Assembly (NCBI GenBank): GCA_002368665.1
Contig: DFEK01000008.1
Location: forward strand, 124,001-188,000
DNA from: Lachnospiraceae bacterium UBA3804
Lineage (GTDB): Bacteria > Bacillota > Clostridia > Lachnospirales > Lachnospiraceae
Length of the DNA: 64,000 bases
Direction: 5' to 3'
The position numbers were made by a program, and so were the translations under genes. Shown here one piece after another: positions 26,102 to 35,282 of the stretch (its first letter is position 1; each line of letters begins with the position of its first letter). Under the pieces are notes generated by a model. It had not been told where the DNA came from. It worked only from the letters and a program-made list of their open reading frames with translations, and searched no databases.

Positions 26102-28819
26102 CTAGCCCGTAAATGAGAAATAATTGAATCGTTTAATCTGTGAGCGTACCGTGTCATCAATCCGCTCGACCAAAGTTGCGGATGGTTTGGCGGTATAAAA
26201 TCCCTGAATCAGATCTACACCCAAAGAGATTACGGTACGCAGTTCTTCCATGGTTTCCACACCCTCAGCCAAAACCAGAATATTGTTCTTTCCGGCATAT
26301 TCAATAATGCTGGATACGAAATGACGCTTCTGGGCATCGTTCTGGATGCCGGAGATCAGCATATGGTCGATTTTCACATATCTGGGCATGTAACGAAGCA
26401 GGTTATTAACATTCGAATAACCGCTGCCATAGTCATCCAGCGCCATTTCGATATGCATGTCTTTCAAAACTTTGGTGCGGTTGACAATATCTTCATCGGA
26501 AAGCTCCGATCCTTCCGTGTATTCCACAACAATCCGTTCCGGATAGGCCTTCATACGATTCGTAACAATTTCGGCATCCTCGCCTTTCAGCTGATGGCCG
26601 GGGAGAGAGTTGATGAAGACTTTTTTCTTTCCGAATTCATCACTGTGTTCATCCAGGTAATTCAGCACTCCTCCGAACGTAGCTTTTTCAATGTCATACA
26701 TACGGTTTAGTGTTTCCGCACAATGAAGGATTTCCATCGGTTTCAGCGGATGTTCTCCTTCATAGCGCATCAGGGCTTCATAGCCGTAAATCTCGCCGTC
26801 TGCGACACGCACGATCGGCTGGAAATGATAGGTAAGAAGCGATTCATCCAATATTTCGTTGACCTGTCTGCACATCTCTGCCATTTCGGGAGAGATTTCT
26901 TTATGCTCTTCCAAAATTGTTCTTTCTGCCTGTTTCTTATGATTGTTGGCATTGATGGCCTGATTGATCATAAAGTCCAGATCGGGCATTTCACCGAGTG
27001 TTGTGGTAATCATTGCGTGATGGGTAAAGAAATACTGCGGTCTGCCTTCCGAATCATGGAAGGAAAGACCTTCTTCGGGAAGCAGCATTTCAAGCTGTTC
27101 GCAGCGTTCTTCACTGTTTTCCTCAACCAATCCGATCAGGAATTCATCGTTTCCGAGACGGCCGCAGATTTCGTTGTCGTTGACGCAGAAGGATAAGAAC
27201 ATGGAAAGAGAGCGGATGGCATTGTCGCCGCCGTTTCGTCCGAACTGTTCATTGATGCCTTTTAAGTTATCCAGATCAATGACGATAATGGATAAGGTTT
27301 TCTTGCTGCCGATTTCGGAGCGGATTTTATCCGTCAGATGTTTATGGAATCCCTGGTAATTGTACAGACCCGTCAGTTTGTCGCGGATCTGATCGGCTTT
27401 GACCTGGTCAAGAAGCTGTACCATGGCTTTCTGCCTGTAGAAAGCTTCGATTCCGAGGTTGATGTTTCGCATCCAGATGCGGAACGTCTCGGTGTAGAGA
27501 ATGCCGGGATCCGTTTGTTTCAGAGCGGCATAGCCGAAGCTGATATCCTCAAAGAACAGAGGAGTAAAAATGAAAGTTGCCGGTTTTTCACGCTCCGCAT
27601 AGAGCGCGGGCAACATCATGGAAGTGTCAAATTCGGATTTTAAGTCCACACAGGATTGAAAATCGGTCGTGTTCTGACCGCAGTGAATGGCAATATGCAT
27701 CTGATTGGCATAGCCTGTACGTCTTGCATTATCGCCGATGAATTCGGACGGATCCTCATACCCTTCGTTTAAAAGAAGCCAGAAATCGTCAAAAGGACGG
27801 ATCTGGTATGCATATTTGGCAAGCACTTCGAAGAATTTCGCTGTCTTCGTCTGGCAGAGCATGTCCTCGGTTAAGTGATTAAAGTCGGAATAATAGCTGA
27901 CCGTGGAATGATCGGTTGCCCAACTGTCGCGGCTTACTTTGACATACGCGGTTTCGAAATCCGTGCAGCCGCAGCTTCCGCCGATCAGAATATCAGCTTT
28001 TAGATCAAGATCCGGCATCGGTTCGCCCGAAATGGCGGAGTGTAATTTGTAGAAGCAGATTTTACCGCAGGCCGGAGCGGGGATTTCCGCACTGGTTAAA
28101 GGCACGGGAGAAAGGCGTCCGGGCTCGATGGAATCATATCCGGTTACGGCAACGTCTTCGGGAATGCGAAGTCCAGCATCGGAAAGTCTTGCCGCAAGCC
28201 CGATGGCCATACAGTCGTTTGCGCATACCACGCAACGTGGCATGTGCTCACGGTCCGCAAGGAGAATGTTTGCGAAATCCCTTCCGCCGTCATACCAGTA
28301 ATTGGCATGATAAATCCGGCTTTCGTCAATGGAAAGCCCGTGATTTTTCAAAGCATCCAGAAAGCCGTTTAAGCGCTGGATGGAATGCGGATGTCCCTTT
28401 TTGCCGGAAAGATAAGCAAAATCGCGGTATCCGTGAACCTCGATCAGATGATTGGTCAGCTCCACAAGAGGGGAGTAGTGATCCATTAAAACATATTCGA
28501 AAAGGTCGGTTTCCTTGTCCACAACAATGACGGGACCGGAATAGGCCGTCTTTACCAAACGAAGAAGTTTCTCCTCAAGACCCGGGGTTTGGATGGAGTC
28601 CGCTAAGATGATCAGACCGTCGAAACGGTCGAATTGAATCATTTTATAGATGTTCGAATCGCCGACATTTCGCTGCCCGGTTTCCTGGTACTTCTGGTAC
28701 ATACTAAAAATACATATGTCATAATCATGAGCATATGCTTCGGTAAGGAACGCTTTCAGGAAGCGGTTCTGCGTATTTTCTTCTATTTGGGCGGCCAAAA
28801 TGCCGATTCTTTTTCGCAT
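26102..28819 (-). CDS. LacI-type sensor / degenerate GGDEF / EAL protein
   Basis: This 905-residue protein has no HTH. Residues about 4-285 match the periplasmic-binding-like sensor domain of LacI/GalR repressors (IPEDVAVTGYDS). A middle segment leads to a GGDEF domain with altered motif GNDEF (556-560) and then an EAL domain with EAL at 681-683. The EAL domain also has FINSLPG, VEYTEG, DDYGSG and AEGVET, so its phosphodiesterase residues look intact. There is no signal peptide, so the sensor is cytoplasmic. The expected output is hydrolysis of cyclic di-GMP in response to a sugar or similar ligand. It is a paralogue of the 59688 gene, which has an extra C-terminal domain. Confidence 0.88.
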   Translation of the reverse strand: MRKRIGILAAQIEENTQNRFLKAFLTEAYAHDYDICIFSMYQKYQETGQRNVGDSNIYKMIQFDRFDGLIILADSIQTPGLEEKLLRLVKTAYSGPVIVVDKETDLFEYVLMDHYSPLVELTNHLIEVHGYRDFAYLSGKKGHPHSIQRLNGFLDALKNHGLSIDESRIYHANYWYDGGRDFANILLADREHMPRCVVCANDCMAIGLAARLSDAGLRIPEDVAVTGYDSIEPGRLSPVPLTSAEIPAPACGKICFYKLHSAISGEPMPDLDLKADILIGGSCGCTDFETAYVKVSRDSWATDHSTVSYYSDFNHLTEDMLCQTKTAKFFEVLAKYAYQIRPFDDFWLLLNEGYEDPSEFIGDNARRTGYANQMHIAIHCGQNTTDFQSCVDLKSEFDTSMMLPALYAEREKPATFIFTPLFFEDISFGYAALKQTDPGILYTETFRIWMRNINLGIEAFYRQKAMVQLLDQVKADQIRDKLTGLYNYQGFHKHLTDKIRSEIGSKKTLSIIVIDLDNLKGINEQFGRNGGDNAIRSLSMFLSFCVNDNEICGRLGNDEFLIGLVEENSEERCEQLEMLLPEEGLSFHDSEGRPQYFFTHHAMITTTLGEMPDLDFMINQAINANNHKKQAERTILEEHKEISPEMAEMCRQVNEILDESLLTYHFQPIVRVADGEIYGYEALMRYEGEHPLKPMEILHCAETLNRMYDIEKATFGGVLNYLDEHSDEFGKKKVFINSLPGHQLKGEDAEIVTNRMKAYPERIVVEYTEGSELSDEDIVNRTKVLKDMHIEMALDDYGSGYSNVNNLLRYMPRYVKIDHMLISGIQNDAQKRHFVSSIIEYAGKNNILVLAEGVETMEELRTVISLGVDLIQGFYTAKPSATLVERIDDTVRSQIKRFNYFSFTG

Positions 28820-28932
28820 ACCAATATTATAATCAATTTCCCATAAAATAGGTAGATAAAAATGGCATATTTGATGAAAATGCTGTATACTGAAATGGAT
28901 TGTTTGTGCAATCGGACAGGATGAAATGAAAA

Positions 28933-29862
28933 ATGAATAAGAAATGGGTTTTTGTTATAGTCATGCTGCTTGTGGTGGCAGCGATTTTATCGAGGTATTT
29001 CTGGCTCAAACGGAAATCACCGGAGCTTCATATATCCGAAGAAAAAGTGTCCGTGGAGGGACTTAAGAAAGAATATCGTCTTTTCTTTGTATCCGACTCC
29101 CATATTTCGCTTGCGGATGAGAGGGATACGGACGAAGTGCAGGAAAAAGCGAAACAAAGACATGAAAGCATCCTTTATGAAGGATATGCATCGGAGCAGT
29201 ACTTTGATGCCTTGGTGAAAGAGGCCGGAAAAAGAAAAAGCGATCTTTTGATTCTGGGTGGCGATATTGTTGATTCAGCCATGTATGCTTCCCTGGATCA
29301 TGTTAAGAATACGCTGGATCATCAGAATGTTCCGTACCTTTTCTACAGTGGAAATCATGATTTCGAATACGGAGACGAGTATTATTCCGAAAAAGCATAT
29401 TCAGAATACCTTCCGAGATTGGAAGAGTTGAATCATACGCAATCATATCAGGTAACGGAATATGATGATTTGATCATTTTTACCGCGGATGATGATATGA
29501 ACATGATAACCGCAGATGCACTGGAAGCCTTGAAAACCGTGTGCAGCAAAGGAAAGCCGGTTGTGCTTTGCGTGCATGTTCCGTTTGAACCGCAGACAGA
29601 AGATGACTCTCTTCTGACAATTGCCAGACAGTTTTGGGGAGATTCCGCTGAGGGACACGCAAAGGTTTTGTTATATCCAAACCCCACAACGGAAGAATTC
29701 ATGAATCTTGTATTTGATGAGCATAGCCCCGTTGTACTTGTTCTGGCGGGCCATATTCACTTCTATCACAAGGACATGTTAAACGATAAGACCCTCCAGA
29801 TTGTAAGCGGTGCGGCTTACGAGGGAAATGCACTTGAAATCACACTGACTCCGGCAGAGTAG
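28933..29862 (+). CDS. Membrane-anchored metallophosphoesterase
   Basis: This 309-residue protein has an N-terminal hydrophobic anchor (residues 4-24) and a calcineurin-like phosphoesterase domain. Visible metal-ligand motifs are VSDSH, GGDIVD, GNHDFE, VHVPF and GHIHFYH, which together bind the two-metal centre. Topology puts the catalytic domain outside the membrane. It begins about 110 bases after the minus-strand sensor gene and is divergent from it. The EAL-protein gene follows after 18 bp. The substrate is unknown. Confidence 0.87.
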   Translation: MNKKWVFVIVMLLVVAAILSRYFWLKRKSPELHISEEKVSVEGLKKEYRLFFVSDSHISLADERDTDEVQEKAKQRHESILYEGYASEQYFDALVKEAGKRKSDLLILGGDIVDSAMYASLDHVKNTLDHQNVPYLFYSGNHDFEYGDEYYSEKAYSEYLPRLEELNHTQSYQVTEYDDLIIFTADDDMNMITADALEALKTVCSKGKPVVLCVHVPFEPQTEDDSLLTIARQFWGDSAEGHAKVLLYPNPTTEEFMNLVFDEHSPVVLVLAGHIHFYHKDMLNDKTLQIVSGAAYEGNALEITLTPAE

Positions 29863-29880
29863 TCGGGCAAAGGAGAATCA

Positions 29881-32013
29881 ATGGCTTCAGGTAAATTACA
29901 AAAAAATGACAGAAAAGCGATATTGCGTCATTTAAAGCCGGGCGGATACGGATTTACGATTGCCTTTTTTGTTATCGTACTCGGAATCTCCGCCATTGCA
30001 ATCAAGCTCTTTATTGACGCGTTCCTTAGTTATGTTATCGATAATAAAGTATCGTCGGAGTATCAGAATATTCAGTATCTGGCAACGATTTACGAGCAAC
30101 AGATCGACAAGAATAATGCTCTTTACGATATTATCGACAAAGATAACCGTCCCTATGTTGTCTTTGATGAGAATGATAATATTGTTGAACAGAACGGTGA
30201 AAACACCATGGGAGATACCAAGGGCATGGTTTCCATCGCCGGAAGACCGGATGGTATAGATGCGTATTCCGATACCACACTTCCGGAGCCGATGATCGTT
30301 TCCCGTGACGGTGAAATGGAGATCGGCGATTATGTGTTCGCCGTGATCAATAAGGCTATTATTACAGCTCCCGGGAAGGATGGAGATTCGCAACTCTTCG
30401 TGGATCTTGATAAAGAGGATCTCAAAAACGGAATCAGTCAGGACAAGGCGGATAAATTGCTGAAAAAGGGAATTTCCATGCCCCTTTGGCTTGGCGTGAA
30501 TGTCAAGGACGGAACGGAGCAGTTCTACGGCAGAGCCATGATTGTGTTGAATTTTAAGGACGGTATGTTCTTATTCATCTTCATTGCAGCCATTTCCGTT
30601 ATTATTTTTGCGATAGTCGTTATGATGGTCTCCAGACTTTTCGGCGCAATCTCTGCGAGACATAAGATGTGGTATTTGTTCTTCCTGGATCCCGTGACGA
30701 AGGAAAAGAACTGGATGTACTTCGTCTACAAGGGCGAACCGATTGTCAAAAAAAGAAAGTACGCGTCGACCGGTTTTGCCGTGCTGGATATTGTTTTCGT
30801 AAAATACCGCAATTTCTGCTTATGCCATTCTGTGGAAGAAGGCGAGGAATTGCTTCGCAAGGTTAACAGGATCATTGCCAAATCGCTTCGGAAAGACGAA
30901 ATCAGTACACATTACGCGTCCGCAAATTTTGCAACCCTTCTGCGCTATGACGATGAAAATGGATTGAAGGAGCGGATTGATACACTTTTACAGTCGTTAA
31001 AAGAAGTGGACGATACGCACCACTTTACCTTCCATATCGGTGTTTCCGAATTGCCGGTTGTGATGCGAAACGGCAAAGCCGCTCGCCGCAGGGACGTCAG
31101 CCTGGAAAAAGAATACAACAACGCCTGCGCTGCCAGAGCTACTTTATCGGAAAGCGACGATACGGCAATTGCTTTCTTCGGCGACAAACTGGTGGAAGAG
31201 CAGAAATGGATTGATACCGTCCGGGAGAATCAGGAAAAAGCTTTGGAAAACGAAGAGTTCCTCGTATACTACCAGCCTAAATACGATCCGCAGGGCGGAA
31301 CGTTAAAAGGTGCGGAAGCATTGATCCGCTGGAATTCTCCGAAGTTTGGATTCAAATCGCCCGGTACTTTTATTCCGATCTTTGAAAAGAACGGATTCAT
31401 CACGGAGATTGACCATTACATGATCTCCCACGTTGCAAGGGATCAGAAAAAGTGGCTCGATGCCGGATTATCCTGTGTGCCGGTTTCCGTAAATGTGTCG
31501 CGTGCGCATTTTATTGAGTCTGATTTGGCCGAGCAGATCAGGGATGAAGTGGATAAAGCGGGTGCGCCGCATGAACTGATTGAAATTGAACTGACAGAGA
31601 GTGCTTTCTTTGATGATAAGAAGGCTATCGTTACAACGATTAAAAAACTCAAAGAATACGGATTTGCCGTTTCCATGGACGATTTCGGAAGCGGATATTC
31701 CTCCCTGAATTCCTTAAAGGATATGCCGCTGGATGTTTTAAAACTGGATGCGGAGTTTTTCCGTGGTGATGCGGAAGGCGACAGGGGAGAGATTGTGGTT
31801 TCCGAGGCGATCAAGCTGGCGAAGAGCCTGAATATGCGTACGGTAGCCGAAGGCGTGGAAATCAAAGACCAGGTGGACTTCTTAGCCCGCCAGGGTTGTG
31901 ATATGATTCAGGGATACTATTTTGCAAAGCCCATGCCCAACGAGGAGTATGAGAAGAAACTGGTATCCGGTGTGGCGTTCGAAGATAGTAAAGAGGAGAA
32001 TGCGGATGAGTAA
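29881..32013 (+). CDS. Transmembrane degenerate-GGDEF / EAL phosphodiesterase
   Basis: This 710-residue protein has two transmembrane helices (about 20-42 and 224-250) flanking an extracellular sensor domain. A GGDEF-fold domain follows whose motif is replaced by ASANF around residues 344-349, so it cannot make cyclic di-GMP. The EAL domain is canonical: EAL at 479-481, NVSRAHF, EIELTES, DDFGSGYSS, KLD, AEGVE and QGYYF. Hydrolysis of cyclic di-GMP controlled by an external signal is expected. The start follows AAAGGAGAATCA. Its last codons overlap the next gene (ATG at 32006). Confidence 0.92.
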   Translation: MASGKLQKNDRKAILRHLKPGGYGFTIAFFVIVLGISAIAIKLFIDAFLSYVIDNKVSSEYQNIQYLATIYEQQIDKNNALYDIIDKDNRPYVVFDENDNIVEQNGENTMGDTKGMVSIAGRPDGIDAYSDTTLPEPMIVSRDGEMEIGDYVFAVINKAIITAPGKDGDSQLFVDLDKEDLKNGISQDKADKLLKKGISMPLWLGVNVKDGTEQFYGRAMIVLNFKDGMFLFIFIAAISVIIFAIVVMMVSRLFGAISARHKMWYLFFLDPVTKEKNWMYFVYKGEPIVKKRKYASTGFAVLDIVFVKYRNFCLCHSVEEGEELLRKVNRIIAKSLRKDEISTHYASANFATLLRYDDENGLKERIDTLLQSLKEVDDTHHFTFHIGVSELPVVMRNGKAARRRDVSLEKEYNNACAARATLSESDDTAIAFFGDKLVEEQKWIDTVRENQEKALENEEFLVYYQPKYDPQGGTLKGAEALIRWNSPKFGFKSPGTFIPIFEKNGFITEIDHYMISHVARDQKKWLDAGLSCVPVSVNVSRAHFIESDLAEQIRDEVDKAGAPHELIEIELTESAFFDDKKAIVTTIKKLKEYGFAVSMDDFGSGYSSLNSLKDMPLDVLKLDAEFFRGDAEGDRGEIVVSEAIKLAKSLNMRTVAEGVEIKDQVDFLARQGCDMIQGYYFAKPMPNEEYEKKLVSGVAFEDSKEENADE

Positions 32014-33334
32014 TCAAGAAATACTGAAGAGGTTTCTTTTGTTGTTCCTGTCGCTTATGCTGTTTGCGGGTCTGACGATCCCCATCTATTTTCTGATGAC
32101 GGCCGGAGCAAAGAAGGACGGTCCCGAAGTTTCCACCCAACCGGTGGTTGTGGATGAGATTGCTCTGGAAGATGCGGTTCCCGGAATGATGGGCTCAAGT
32201 CCGGTACAGGATGAGACACAGGTGCTTCAGAATACAACATTTATGTTAAATAAGGGCGCATTCTTCGGCGGATTTGCTTTGATTCTGGTTCTCTATACCG
32301 TATATTATTTCGCGGTTCTTCGAAGCCAGTTCTATCCGTTCCTTGCGGAGAGTAATCCAAAGCTGCTGATCTTCGGTCTGCTTCCGTTCCTGGTATTTAT
32401 GGTTGCGGAACTGATGGAGATTCTGCTGATTCCCACGCACTTAACCAAAAGAATTGCCTCGTTTACCGGCCTCAGCTTCGAACTGGCATATATTCTTCTG
32501 GCTTTCTTCTTATTCTTAACCTTGATCGGAACCTTTATGGATACGAATTTAAACCGTATCATCATGATGGACGGAGTGCCTTTTCGGTACACCCGTTTCG
32601 GAAAAGGCCCGAGAAACCTGGTTCTGATCACAGGGTTAAACATGCGTACATTGAAGGGCGCCGGACTTTCTCTTGCCTGGGCATACCGTATCTTTATGAA
32701 AGAATATACGGTTTATGTCATGGATAAAAAGGACATCGTTCCGGAGGGCGTAACCCTTGAAGATCTCGCGGAAGATATCTACAATGCCATGGAGGAGATC
32801 GGTATTGTCAGCGCGGATGTTTTCGGAGTATCCCAGGGTGGTATGATTGCCCAGTATTTAACCGTAAATCATCCGGATATCGTGGATAGGCTCGTGCTTG
32901 GCGTAACCGCCTGCACATTAAGCAATATGACAACGGAGTTTTTAAACCGCTGCATCATTAACGCAAAGAAGGGCCAGATGGAAAAGATTAACGAGGAATG
33001 CTTCCGCAACGATTTTACACCCGAGTATACGGCAAAATTGAAACCGGTACTTCCTTTATTGATAAAAGTAGGTATTCCCAAATCCAATACCCGGTTCATC
33101 CGTCTTGCGGAATCCATTAAGACACTTGACATGGGAGAGAGGATCACGGAGATTAACTGTCCGGTATTTGTCATCGGAGCAGGTAAAGATAAGGTTGTCG
33201 GTGAGCAGGGATCACTGGAAATTGCTGAGAAATTAAACTGTAAGAAATATATCTATCGCAGATACGGTCACGGCGTGTATACCGAGGCCAAAGATTTTAA
33301 TGACAGAGTGCTGGATTTCTTGATCAACAGATAA
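32006..33334 (+). CDS. Alpha/beta hydrolase with an N-terminal membrane domain
   Basis: This 442-residue protein starts at ATG 32006, inside the end of the EAL gene and just after AGAGGAG; a start at 31922 would only add out-of-frame overlap. About four hydrophobic helices precede residue 170. The C-terminal half is an alpha/beta hydrolase with nucleophile elbow GVSQGG (Ser276), Asp395 in GKDKV and His422 in GHGVY, a complete catalytic triad. It is probably co-transcribed with the EAL protein and metallophosphoesterase. The substrate is unknown. Confidence 0.8.
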   Translation: MSNQEILKRFLLLFLSLMLFAGLTIPIYFLMTAGAKKDGPEVSTQPVVVDEIALEDAVPGMMGSSPVQDETQVLQNTTFMLNKGAFFGGFALILVLYTVYYFAVLRSQFYPFLAESNPKLLIFGLLPFLVFMVAELMEILLIPTHLTKRIASFTGLSFELAYILLAFFLFLTLIGTFMDTNLNRIIMMDGVPFRYTRFGKGPRNLVLITGLNMRTLKGAGLSLAWAYRIFMKEYTVYVMDKKDIVPEGVTLEDLAEDIYNAMEEIGIVSADVFGVSQGGMIAQYLTVNHPDIVDRLVLGVTACTLSNMTTEFLNRCIINAKKGQMEKINEECFRNDFTPEYTAKLKPVLPLLIKVGIPKSNTRFIRLAESIKTLDMGERITEINCPVFVIGAGKDKVVGEQGSLEIAEKLNCKKYIYRRYGHGVYTEAKDFNDRVLDFLINR

Positions 33335-33444
33335 TTAAAAGAGTCTTAACTTCCTTAAAAAAGCATAAAAAGTCTTGATGGACCGAGGATATACCTTTAG
33401 CATAGGGTATCGTGTGGGGGAATAATAGGAAACGGAGTGGATTG

Positions 33445-34326
33445 ATGTCATTTCAGATTATTACGGACACCTCATCGAACCTGACGAAAAGGTATATTGA
33501 GGAAAACAAGCTTATGATGCTTCCTTTTACCTATCGGTTCGAAGGGGAAGACGAGCAGTATTGCATGGAAATCGAGAATTTCGATGGACATGCATATTAC
33601 GAACGCATCGGAGAAGGCGCCAAGGTGCAGACTTCCCAGATTAACCCTGAGACCTTTAAGGATCTGTTTCGTCCCATCGCAGAGCGGGGAGACGATGTTC
33701 TTTATATCGGAATGAGTTCTGCTATCAGCGGAACCTTTCAGTCATCACATATTGCAGCCGAAGAGATGAAAGAGGAATTCCCGGACCGGGAATTCGTTAC
33801 CGTGGATACCAAGGGTGCCTCGCTTGGCGAAGGATTGATCGTTATGGAGGCGGTAAAACTGAGGGACGAAGGAAAAACCTTAACGGAGATTCTTCCCATC
33901 CTGGATGAGCGGATCGAGTGCCTGTATCAGATTTTTACCGTGGAGAGCCTGACACATTTAAAGAGAACGGGCAGATTGACGGGCGCAGCCGCATTTGTCG
34001 GAAACATTCTGAATATCAAACCGCTTCTTAAAGGCAATGAACACGGACAGATTGTTTCCGTTGATAAGGCAAGGGGAAATAAGAAGGCCATTCAGAAGAT
34101 GGCGGAGAGGTATGATGAATTCTCCGTAAACGGGGAAGCGCAGACGGTTTGCATTGCGGATGCCGACAATGACGAGGATGTGGCACTTTTGACCGAACTT
34201 CTGAACCGGAACCATCCACCGAAGGAAATTATCCGGGTTTGTTACGAACCGGTTACCGGATCTCATGTCGGACCGGGGGCTGTGGCATTGTTCTTTTACG
34301 GAGAAAAAGGCGTAAGAGCCAGGTAA
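33445..34326 (+). CDS. DegV family protein
   Basis: This 293-residue fatty-acid-binding-type DegV protein starts at ATG 33445 after GGAGTGGATTG. It has the family start ITDTSSNL, then TSQINPETF, IGMSSAISGTF, and the lid segment LTHLKRTGRLTGAAAFVG. DegV (FakB-like) proteins bind a fatty acid and present it to the kinase FakA; that this one does so is inference. A weak promoter (TTGATG 33374-33379, TAGCAT 33398-33403) precedes it. Confidence 0.93.
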   Translation: MSFQIITDTSSNLTKRYIEENKLMMLPFTYRFEGEDEQYCMEIENFDGHAYYERIGEGAKVQTSQINPETFKDLFRPIAERGDDVLYIGMSSAISGTFQSSHIAAEEMKEEFPDREFVTVDTKGASLGEGLIVMEAVKLRDEGKTLTEILPILDERIECLYQIFTVESLTHLKRTGRLTGAAAFVGNILNIKPLLKGNEHGQIVSVDKARGNKKAIQKMAERYDEFSVNGEAQTVCIADADNDEDVALLTELLNRNHPPKEIIRVCYEPVTGSHVGPGAVALFFYGEKGVRAR

Positions 34327-34413
34327 ACCAGCATGGTATCGCCTATGTTGTGCCGAACGGGCGGTAGACATAATTATAGACTACTATATATGGTATTTAT
34401 GTAAGACTAATGA

Positions 34414-34443
34414 AAATGCATGCGGAAAGCATGCATTTTTTTG
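34414..34443 (+). terminator. Intrinsic terminator after degV
   Basis: AAATGCATGC (34414-34423) pairs with GCATGCATTT (34429-34438) around a GGAAA loop and runs into T residues. The rest of the 34327-34689 gap is AT-rich and holds no ORF that I recognise. A second short hairpin (AAAAATC-AAG-GATTTTT, about 34579-34595) lies just before the TetR promoter. Confidence 0.85.
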
Positions 34444-34608
34444 TATACAAATGATAAAAATTCTGTTAATATGTTAAACGAGGTAATTCACCCTAAGCGC
34501 AAATATGCGTTTTACATGAAATAGAAAATTATTGTCATGAACTAGAATAATTCTATCCCACTTCGTGAAAAAGCACGAAAAATCAAGGATTTTTTGGCAC
34601 TTTTTATA

Positions 34609-34637
34609 TTGACTCGCGGGTCGGTTTTCGGTAAACT
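34609..34637 (+). promoter_or_regulatory. Promoter of the TetR/sortase operon, TTGACT-N17-TAAACT
   Basis: TTGACT (34609-34614) lies 17 bp from TAAACT (34632-34637). The operator at 34644-34665 covers the transcription start, as expected of a self-repressed TetR gene. Confidence 0.6.
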
Positions 34638-34643
34638 GAATTT

Positions 34644-34665
34644 AAAGTGAGTGACCACTCACTTT
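34644..34665. promoter_or_regulatory. Perfect palindromic operator for the adjacent TetR regulator
   Basis: AAAGTGAGTG-AC-CACTCACTTT has two perfect 10-bp arms, immediately after the -10 box and 24 bases before the TetR start. It is the strongest palindrome seen at a promoter here and is probably the autoregulatory site. Confidence 0.75.
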
Positions 34666-34689
34666 CAGCGGGATAGGAGTTAACATAAT

Positions 34690-35280
34690 ATGGCAAGAAG
34701 AAATAAACAGGAAGAACTGATGAATACCACCTACGTAGTCGTTGCAGAGAACGGCATTGATACGTTTTCCATGAAAACGGTAACGACACGTCTGGGTGTA
34801 TCCGAAGGACTGATTTATAAATATTTCGACACAAGAGAAGGCCTTCTGTTTAAATCTTTCGTTTCCTTCCAGAAGGAAATCTGTGATTTCTTGAGAGAAT
34901 CCGCTAAGGAAGAGATCGGAGGGGAAAGCAAGGCGGAAAGAAGAGAGAGACTTTGGAAGAAGTACTTCCGCTTCCTTGTAGAGAGCAACTATAAGTCTTT
35001 ATTCTATTATGAATTCCGTTGGAGCTATCGCTACGGCGAATATCTGAAACTGATGGGCGAAACGGATGCCGAGTATGTTAACGAAATGGAAGTTTTCTCC
35101 GAAGCATGGCTCGGACACCCGATCACTACAGCGGCAGATAAAGATGCGATCAGCTGGGTAGTAGAGAATACCGGCATGTTCGTTCGCAAGACCCTGTTGA
35201 ACGATATGAGTAAGGATGATGATACCGTCCACCGTGTATTCAGAAGAATCTTCTACGGAATCGACGGCTTGGCAGGATAA
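34690..35280 (+). CDS. TetR/AcrR-family transcriptional regulator
   Basis: This 196-residue protein has an N-terminal DNA-binding domain at residues about 8-55: AENGIDTFSMKTVTTRLGVSEGLIYKYFDTREGL. That is the TetR helix-turn-helix with the typical Y-K/H-Y-F end. The remaining helices form the ligand and dimer domain. It lies 24 bp after a perfect palindrome at its own promoter. The sortase gene begins 2 bases after its stop, so it regulates the surface operon by inference. The inducer is unknown. Confidence 0.93.
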   Translation: MARRNKQEELMNTTYVVVAENGIDTFSMKTVTTRLGVSEGLIYKYFDTREGLLFKSFVSFQKEICDFLRESAKEEIGGESKAERRERLWKKYFRFLVESNYKSLFYYEFRWSYRYGEYLKLMGETDAEYVNEMEVFSEAWLGHPITTAADKDAISWVVENTGMFVRKTLLNDMSKDDDTVHRVFRRIFYGIDGLAG

Positions 35281-35282
35281 AA

